DNA of 64,000 nt from Gibbula magus (lineage: Eukaryota > Mollusca > Gastropoda > Trochida > Trochidae), in the NCBI GenBank assembly GCA_936450465.1, contig OW388297.1, positions 27,670,387-27,734,386 of the forward strand. The letters are read 5' to 3'. Shown here one piece after another: positions 49,801-64,000 of the stretch. The notes below the pieces were generated by a model. That model was given only the letters and a program-made list of their open reading frames with translations. It ran no database searches and was not told the DNA's origin. Made by a program: the position numbers and the translations under genes. The first letter of the stretch is position 1, and each line of letters begins with the position of its first letter.

Positions 49801-52646
49801 AAGCAACCTTCACTACACAGTAATTGCTGCATTCACTTCCTATAAAGTAATTTAAGCAACCTTCACTACAGAGTAATTGCTGCATACACTTCCTATAAAG
49901 TAATTTAAGCAACCTTCACTACAAAGTAATTGCTGCATTCACTTCCTATAAAGTAATTTAAGCAACCTTCACTACAAGTAATTGCTGCATTCACTTCCTA
50001 TAAAGTAATTTAAGCAACCTTCACTACAGAGTAATTGCTGCATTCACTTCCTATAAAGTAATTTAAGCAACCTTCACTACAAAGTTATTGCTGCATTCAC
50101 TTCCTATAAAGTAATTTAAGCAACCTTCACTACACAGTAATTGCTGCATTCACTTCCTATAAAGTAATTTAAGCAACCTTCACTACAAAGTAATTGCTGC
50201 ATTCACTTCCTATAAAGTAATTTAAGCAACCTTCACACAGAGTAATTGCTGCATTCACTTCCTATTAAGTAATTTAAGCAACCTTCACTACAAAGTAATT
50301 GCTGCATTCACTTCCTATTAAGTAATTTAAGCAACCTTCACTACAAAGTAATTGCTGCATTCACTTCCTATAAAGTAATTTAATCAACCTTCACTACAGA
50401 GTAATTGCTGCATTCACTTCCTATAAAGTAATTTAAGCAACCTTCACTACAGAGTAATTGCTGCATTCACTTCCTATAAAGTAATTTAAGCAACCTTCAC
50501 AACAAAGTAATTGCTGCATTCACTTCCTATAAAGTAATATAAGCAACCTTCAATACAAAGTAATTGCTGCATTCACTTCCTATAAAGTAATTTAAGCAAC
50601 CTTCACTACAAAGTAATTGCTGCATTCACTTCCTATAAAGTAATTTAAGCAACCTTCACTACAGAGTAATTGCTGCATTCACTTCCTATAAAGTAATTTA
50701 AGCAACCTTCACTACAGAGTAATTGCTGCATTCACTTCCTATAAAGTAATTTAAGCAACCTTCACTACAGAGTAATTGCTGCATTCACTTCCTATAAAGT
50801 AATTTAAGCAACCTTCACTACAAAGTAATTGCTGCATTCACTTCCTATAAAGTAATTTAAGCAACCTTCACTACAGAGTAATTGCTGCATTTACTTCCTA
50901 TAAAGTAATTTAAGCAACCTTCACTACAAATAATTGCTGCATTTACTTCCTATAAAGTAATTTAAGCAACCTTCAATACAAAGTAATTGCTACATTCACT
51001 TCCTATAAAGTAATTTAAGCAACCTTCACTACAAAGTAATTGCTGCATTCACTTCCTATAAAGTAATTTAAGCAACCTTCACTACAAAGTAATTGCTGCA
51101 TTCACTTCCTATAAAGTAATTTAAGCAACCTTCACTACAAAGTAATTGCTGCATTCACTTCCTATAAAGTAATTTAAGCAACCTTCACTACAAAGTAATT
51201 GCTGCATTCACTTCCTATAAAGTAATTTAAGCAACCTTCACTGCAAAGTAATTGCTGCATTCACTTCCTATAAAGTAATTTAAGCAACCTTCACTAAAAA
51301 GTAATTGCTGCATTCACTTCCTATAAAGTAATTTAAGCAACCTTCACTACAAAGTAATTGCTACATTCACTTCCTATAAAGTAATTTAAGCAACCTTCAC
51401 TACAGAGTAATTGCTGCATTCACTTCCTATAAAGTAATTTAAGCAACCTTCACTACAAAGTATGTGCTGCATTCACTTCCTATAAAGTAATTTAAGCAAC
51501 CTTTACTACAAGTAATTGCTGCATTCACTTCCTATAAAGTAATTTAAGCAACCTTCACTACAAAGTAATTGCTGCATTCACTTCCTATAAAGTAATTTAA
51601 GCAACCTTCACTACAAGTAATTGCTGCATTCACTTCCTATAAAGTAATTTAAGCAACCTTCAATACAAAGTAATTGCTACATTCACTTCCTATAAAGTAA
51701 TTTAAGCAACCTTCACTACAGAGTAATTGCTGCATTCACTTCCTATAAAGTAATTTAAGCAACCTTCACTACAAAGTAATTGCTGCATTCACTTCCTATA
51801 AAGTAATTTAAGCAACCTTCACTACAAAGTAATTGCTGCATTCACTTCCTATAAAGTAATTTAAGCAACCTTCACTACACAGTAATTGCTGCATTCACTT
51901 CCTATAAATTAATTTAAGCAACCTTCACTACAGAGTAAATGCTGCATTCACTTCCTATAAAGTAATTTAAGCAACCTTCACTACAAAGTATGTGCTGCAT
52001 TCACTTCCTATAAAGTAATTTAAGCAACCTTCACTACAAAGTATGTGCTGCATTCACTTCCTATAAAGTAATTTAAACAACCTTCACTACAGAGTAATTG
52101 CTGCATTCACTTCCTATAAAGTAATTTAAGCAACCTTCACTACAAAGTAATTGCTGCATTCACTTCCTAAAAAGTAATTTAAGCAACCTTCACTACAAGT
52201 AATTGCTGCATTCACTTCCTATAAAGTAATTTAAGCAACCTTCACTACACAGTAATTGCTGCATTCACTTCCTATAAATTAATTTAAGCAACCTTCACTA
52301 CAGAGTAAATGCTGCATTCACTTCCTATAAAGTAATTTAAGCAACCTTCACTACAAAGTATGTGCTGCATTCACTTCCTATAAAGTAATTTAAGCAACCT
52401 TCACTACAAAGTATGTGCTGCATTCACTTCCTATAAAGTAATTTAAACAACCTTCACTACAGAGTAATTGCTGCATTCACTTCCTATAAAGTAATTTAAG
52501 CAACCTTCACTACAAAGTAATTGCTGCATTCACTTCCTAAAAAGTAATTTAAGCAACCTTCAATACAAAGTAATTGCTACATTCACTTCCTATAAAGTAA
52601 TTTAAGCAACCTTCACTACAAAGTAATTGCTGCATTCACTTCCTAT
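46880..52646. repeat. 53-bp tandem array with seven-unit higher-order blocks
   Basis: About 106 copies of TAAAGTAATTTAAGCAACCT / TCACTACAAAGTAATTGCTG / CATTCACTTCCTA. The first few units (46880-47030) are strongly diverged, longer copies (CTTCATGACTTCCATTTAAAG). Seven-unit blocks are duplicated: the CCTATGAAGT unit recurs 371 bp apart (47511, 47882), and the ACACAG...AAATTAATTT block recurs 370 bp apart (51871, 52241). Short indel units (CTACAAATAATTG, CTACAAGTAATTG) mark subfamilies. No open frame of note. The right end is abrupt. Confidence 0.97.
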
Positions 52647-54039
52647 TGACTATTCTTATCAAGCTATATGGTAAATGATATAGTGTCTTGTTTCCGTTAC
52701 GTCAACTCGATGCACTGAAAAGATTACAAAGAAATAAACCCATATTTGTACATCCATGTCATGTTTAGAGATGTCATGAGGAAGAAAGAACAGCTCTATG
52801 GGATGAAGTGATTGTGTTGTTAATAGCCAAATGTTAAAAGTGTTAATCCTCAACGATATGAACGAATGAATGCATGGAGACGAATAAATGAATGTCCTTG
52901 CGAGAAACAACAATTTGCATGTAAGATAATAGACCGAATATACTTCAATGACCTTGAAATTGACCTTGTAGGTAAACACCATATATCAATGAGAGTTTAT
53001 TTGTTTGTTTAGACGTTGGTGTATGACCATGTACACATATTTCGCTCTGGCTTTTAGAAAACAGATTGTTATAGTAAATAAACTGTACATGACTAACTAC
53101 TCATGAACTGTAATCAATCAATCAATCAATTATTTTATTCTCTAGAAGAGCGAATACAATAACTCTATATAAAAATATTTTTTTTACAAAGTTTATAGTA
53201 TATAATACAGAAAATATTACAAGATGGCTGTAATTGTTCTAACTATTTCTAATAAGAGATGCTACCTTTAATACGAATTTTGATAAATCAACAATTTCTT
53301 TAGCGTCCTTGTTTGAGAATAATTCAACAAAATTTTGCGGACTTGGATAAAGTGTTTCGAGTGATGAAATAGTTTGTTCTCGCATCAGATAGATCTACAC
53401 TTTGACATGTACAAATGTAAATATAAATGCACTACGGACCTGTAGCCATTTCAGTTCTGAGAATAAAGATTGATTGATTGATTGACAAAGGATCGATCAC
53501 CACTTATCTATGAAGAAGGTACTTTGTGAAGTAAATATATACTAGCTGTAGACTGGATGCGTGGCACTTCGATTTCTTAAAAAGTATTTTCAACAGTCTG
53601 TGGGATTTGATTTCTGCAGCAAGTGTCGTCGTCTGAAGTATTTCATGTTTCATATATATGTGTTTATATTCTCACTAAATTCATTCACCTCCATAAAGGA
53701 TATCCACACAGTCGTGTTATGCATAGCTTCCGTTTCTTCATCTGACAAACTAGATCGAGCCCTAACCGATTAATGGTTATAGGACATGATTGAGTGACAC
53801 ATATTATCGGAAAAAAGTGGTCGTTATATCAAACAAACCAGGGCCTTCTTATTTGATATCTTACCTATTCCAAATGGAATGTGGAAAAAACTTTAATTGA
53901 TCAAATTTTCTGCGCATATAGTCACAAAACTAATCAAAATAATTTTTAAATTGTGTATGACCAGCATCTTCACAACGTCGCCGGCGTTACGACAAGATTT
54001 CCAACTCTTGTCTCTCCAAATACGGGTACGGTTACGGGT
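52647..54039. other. AT-rich spacer with two opposed LINE-like tails
   Basis: At 53112-53130 (CAATCAATCAATCAAT, read as ATTG repeats on the minus strand after GAGAATAAAATA) and at 53455-53485 (TTCTGAGAATAAAGATTG with ATTG repeats, + strand) lie two similar 3' tails in opposite orientation. They resemble ends of non-LTR elements. Open frames (107 codons, minus, 52659-52982; 70 codons, +, 53561-53773) are unsupported. Confidence 0.5.
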
Positions 54040-54910
54040 GTAGGTTTATTCGTAGATGAAACAGGTTCGTAGATGATATTTTTTACGGTTTCGTAGAGAC
54101 AGGTTCGTAGAGAGTAGAAACAGGTTCGTAGAGAGTAAAAAAATAGTTAATAAATAGTAATTAAAGTTCATTTGAGATAAATAAAGAAAACAGGTAAGTA
54201 TGATTATTTTGCAGGATTACAATTGCCGATGATAAATGGATGCGGAGTTAAGATGAAACGGGTAAGTCGCCTACAGAGTAATGTGCAATCAAAACATCTC
54301 ACTACCAGCTTATTGCTTATAATCTGTTCCGGTGTTGAGTAGACAAATTAAAGTAATCCACAACAGTACTGTTATATATAAACCACAAGTTGACCACATA
54401 CATTCTAAACATACAAAACATGCTTTCACATACTAGATGGGGAAGCAACACAGAAACTCTATTAATACTATACAAATCCCTAATAAAATCAAAACTGCAC
54501 TATGGCGCAGAAGCATGATGCGACACCAATGCCACTAATATAAACAAACTTAAAGATATACAACATAAAGCCTATAAAACCATAACAGGATGTTTACCAG
54601 GCACACCAATGGGACTAGTCCGACACGAATCAACCATGAATACACGATTATTGATTGATTTAATTAATTAACACGGCCAATTGCTAATACATCGTTAGTA
54701 GCTAATTAATGTAAACAATAACGGGATTAAATTGATAATTGCTTGTGTAAACATTGGTCGCAACTACCCACATGTTGATTTCTCCAATACAATACACAAA
54801 ACATGACAAACTATGTCTTTAAAAGTACTTTTTACAAATCTCTACGAAACTAGTATCTGCGAACCTGTTGCCTCTACGAATAATCGGTCTCTACGAACCG
54901 GTTTCCTCTA
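54040..54910. mobile_element. Element-like segment flanked by inverted TTCGTAGA clusters
   Basis: The left cluster (54045-54135) has five TTCGTAGA motifs, mostly as ACAGGTTCGTAGAG. The right cluster (54835-54910) has four TCTACGAA plus one TCTGCGAA, the reverse complement, with CTACGAACCGGTTTC matching the left phrase. Clusters of short motifs facing each other across about 700 bp are the layout of subterminal repeats in some DNA transposons. The interior holds a reverse-transcriptase fragment and no transposase. Exact termini and target duplication were not found. Confidence 0.45.
54420..54650 (+). pseudogene. Non-LTR reverse transcriptase C-terminal fragment
   Basis: One frame reads TRWGSNTETLLILYKSLIKS, then KLHYGAEA, a TGA stop, and DIQHKAYKTITGCLPGTPMG with LVRHES. 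The pattern WG...LL.LYKSLI.SKL.YG...L..IQ..A...I.G....TP......E is the thumb-to-connection part of Jockey/I-group retrotransposons, just before the RNase H position. It is a 75-residue relic with one in-frame stop. Confidence 0.82.
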
Positions 54911-55839
54911 CGAAACCACTGGCACCCACGGTTACCTTCATCTTCATCTCTTCGTTTGCATTAACGTTTATCAGACCTTATGTTTTAGTGATATGTAGGC
55001 CTATAGCAATATAATTTTATTTATTTGAATCCTAATATCGCACTTTCATTTGGAGTATATTCGCTTTTACGTCTCTGGATCGTAACTGTGTGGCTCATTA
55101 CATATTTTAACGTCACTTGTAACTTAATGTATACATTCGAATGATGTCATGATGTGAGAGATGGAGGTATAACCTTTCTGCATTGAATATTACTATAGTT
55201 TGCGTTTGACAATGTCGTTTAAGTGAGAAAAAAACCCGTAAATGCAAGATGGGCTTACAGCACGGGCCGTCGTCCGGTCACATATGACTCTTCCGCCTTC
55301 TCAAACTTACATTTTTCGGGAGGTATCTTGCAAAATCAAAGTTTTTTCTCTATGTATATTCGGTCTTAAATACCTGGATTTGAGTTTTAATCTCGATTTT
55401 GGTACCCCCGAAAAAATTCAAATGGTCCTCTAGTTGATAAACCACCAATGTTTAGATCTCTGCGACAAATTACAACGTTTTAAGTATCTAACATTAGGTT
55501 CTCTTGATAAAAAGAGGTGACATCGACACATATATTTTCAATTTGTAGCTGAAGGGAGACAACTCCAAAGAGTTGCTCCTATAAGTCAAGGGCGGGTAAC
55601 TCTAAATCGGAACCTCTGAAACACGTGGGAAGGATAAACCGGTTGTCTGGCATCACTTAGAAGTTCAGTTCCCACGTCTTCAAGTCATGGCAGCAAATCT
55701 CGGTATATCAATATGATTCCTATGTATTTTAACATGTATCCACCCACTCCCGTTGTCTTAGTGTCTTTCAAACATTCTAACCAGCGATAGACTTGGCTGG
55801 CAGTGGTTGATAAACAAAGACGTTTAAAATTTCGACGTA
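54911..55839. other. Spacer with a dispersed-repeat copy
   Basis: At 55240-55400 lies a shorter relative of the GCAAGATGGGCTTA repeat at 26774-26965. The rest is AT-rich without a supportable gene; open frames are 61-73 codons. Confidence 0.45.
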
Positions 55840-56328
55840 CAGTACCGTGCCATAAGTTAACGGACGGTGACATTTTTTCCATACACTCACATGTTAACTT
55901 AGTCAAGGATAAATTATTTTCGTAAAGTAAGTTCTCGTTGTATCAATGTCAAATTTTTCAGCTTTGTTTGAAATCATTTCAGCTTAAAGTACATAACATA
56001 AATAACATTTTCTGACTCCAGTTTCACGTAGATTCATCCCATTTATCTGCATATGTACATTAAATAAAAACGTTTGCCATAGATCGCCATGTTAAATTTT
56101 TCACAATTATGTACATATGTTGATTAAATTACTGTATTTCCCTAGATAGAAAATTGAAAATTAAACAATAATTATGAGGTTGTAGCCAAGATGTTGCCTT
56201 ACAACCCTGACAAATGTGAATATAATCGGACAAAAATCCTAACTATGAAAATTATTTATCCTGGACTAAATTAACATGCAAGTCTATGGAAATAACGTCA
56301 CTGTCCGTTAACTTATGGCACGGCACTG
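55840..56328. mobile_element. Tc1/mariner-type MITE with TA target duplication
   Basis: A 489-bp element starts CAGTACCGTGCCATAAGTTA and ends with the complement of CAGTGCCGTGCCATAAGTTA. The terminal inverted repeats extend about 85 bp (to AAGGATAAATTATTTTC / CAGGATAAATAATTTTC) with roughly a dozen mismatches. It is flanked by TA at 55838-55839 and 56329-56330. The CAGT termini and TA duplication are the hallmarks of Tc1/mariner transposition. The body has no transposase frame, so it is non-autonomous. It is not obviously derived from either transposase pseudogene in this window. Confidence 0.9.
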
Positions 56329-56508
56329 TAGTTGTTCTTGAAATTTAATTTTAAATAAATGTAGCAGTAACTACTTCTGAATTTTGAAACATATTGGACA
56401 CATTCAAACTTTATATAGCCCAGTAATGTGTCCCGTGCTACCTCAGTTTCTTTATAAAAGGAATCTATATAAAACAATAAAGACTTACAAATACTGTACC
56501 GTACTGTA

Positions 56509-57084
56509 CAGGTTGGGGAAACCCACTAAACGGGATAGTATATCCCGATTGGTCTATTATATTCCGATCGGGATATAATAATATATTTCCTGATTTTAAA
56601 TGAACGTGGTGCATTTCCGCATAAGGACAGTAATTGGAATGAAGTTGTGATATTCTAAGGTTATTATTTTTTCTCTTTATAAAAAAAGATGTCACGTTGT
56701 TACACATTAGCTGCAAAATGTCAGTTAAATAAAAGTCAATTTTTTTTCTTCCAAACTGTTATTAAAAATCAATGACATTGTCATCAGATTCCAATGATCT
56801 ATAGTAGATTGTAACAAATAGTCTGATGTTAATAAAAGTTTCTATTCCTGGACATGATATAATTTTCATAACTTCTAAAAAGTTATTTTTATCAAGCTGA
56901 ACAGGATCACTAACTGTTCCTCATTATGTTTAAATAAAACACTTTTTTGCGGAAATGTATTGTTTTTTAATTATTGAGAAAAATGTACAAATATATCCCG
57001 ATTGGGATATAATGAAATATCCCGAACGGGATATGATAAGCCAATTGAGATATAATATCCCGTTCAGTGGGTTTCCCCAACCTG
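56509..57084. mobile_element. Inverted-repeat element rich in ATATCCCG palindromes
   Basis: A 576-bp element begins CAGGTTGGGGAAACCCACTA and ends with the complement of CAGGTTGGGGAAACCCACTG. The arms run about 45 bp with few mismatches, then continue as a family of small palindromes of the form ATATCCCG-NN-CGGGATAT (56535-56585 and 56995-57060). The CAGG ends recall hAT elements, but I could not see an 8-bp target duplication. The interior has only short AT-rich frames. It lies 180 bp after the preceding MITE and about 650 bp before ATIC. Confidence 0.8.
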
Positions 57085-57739
57085 CCATACGTGTTGAGTG
57101 TTGTAAAAAAAATTCTAAAATGAAGTTGTATATCAACATTATCGTTCAAGAGTGAGATAAGGAGATTCCACATATCTCTTTTTGACCATGACATCAAGTA
57201 CACAGTTTTGTGATAATGTATTCCAGCATTGGTCTGTTGACTGTTGGTAGTGGTCTATATCTTCGCCTTTTCATTTCTACAAAGTTTTAACTGATCTACA
57301 GGCTACACAATGGTATCACAATCGTATGACAATGGACATCAAATACCTGGTCACAATCATTGACATTATCAAACATATGTCACAATCCTGTCACATCTCT
57401 GGACTGCAAGATTGATGACTGAGCTATATGTGTTCAACTTCATTGATGTACATTTTTTTATTAAAAAGTAAAAACCAATAAAGAAACATTTGTCTATTAT
57501 AATTATTATTTTGCTTGTTGACTACAATAGATAGCCAACACCTGTCAATGATGTGAAATATTTTGATTTTATTTAGCGTAACACAATGAAATATAACAGC
57601 TGTTGTGTAAATGGCAGAATATTTTATAACCTTTGTCATGTAGGCAGTTTATTGTGACACATGGACACTGCACTGTTTCTACCAAACACATATTACATGA
57701 AAAGAACTGGACTTGCAGTTGTCAACAATTTTGGATATC
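57085..57739. other. Upstream region of ATIC
   Basis: AT-rich, no open frame of note. It would hold the ATIC promoter and 5' UTR if the proposed first exon at 57740 is right. I saw no CpG-rich patch and no convincing TATA box at a fixed distance. CACAATG/ACAATC phrases recur at 57305-57390. Confidence 0.4.

Positions 57740-64000
<6,261 letters not shown>

Overview
The window looks like nuclear DNA of an invertebrate animal, most likely a mollusc and probably a gastropod. Three things point there: a split gene with GT/AG introns, many fossil Tc1/mariner, hAT, SINE and non-LTR elements, and dispersed repeats of a style I associate with mollusc genomes. I see no operons, ribosome binding sites, CRISPR arrays or bacterial genes. 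The taxon is an inference; a search with the ATIC exons would settle it.

Only one gene is convincing. From about 57.7 kb to the right edge lies the 5' part of ATIC (purH), the bifunctional enzyme of the last two steps of purine synthesis, on the + strand. Eight exons (57924-64000) join with matching phases to about 262 residues, and a very short first exon is proposed at 57740-57749. The gene runs off the window at the start of the AICAR transformylase domain. Its last visible intron carries a hAT-type element with a perfect 8-bp target duplication, and a second inverted-repeat element is nested in it.

The rest is dominated by tandem arrays, roughly 40% of the window: 38 bp (1-5260, continuing to the left), ~32 bp (7450-7985), 14 bp (8591-10450), 31 bp (21350-22441), ~27 bp (24840-25515, split by an insertion), 21 bp (26170-26670), 47 bp (28005-28918), 79 bp (29865-30810), 83 bp (32556-36315), 63 bp (37526-41995), ~145 bp (42400-43165) and 53 bp (46880-52646). 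Several show higher-order structure, that is, blocks of several units copied together. The 63-bp array holds the longest open frames of the window (1561 codons), but four frames are open at once and unit variation favours none of them, so I read it as a minisatellite and not a protein gene.

Between the arrays lie decayed mobile elements: a Tc1-type transposase (minus, 12-13.1 kb), a mariner transposase with a DD34D spacing (45.8-46.7 kb), three non-LTR reverse-transcriptase fragments (13.9, 43.4 and 54.5 kb), tRNA-derived SINE relics, a Tc1/mariner MITE with TA duplication (55840-56328), and an inverted-repeat element rich in ATATCCCG palindromes (56509-57084). Remaining stretches are AT-rich and show no supportable gene; one possible minus-strand exon at 17890-18033 is flagged with low confidence.
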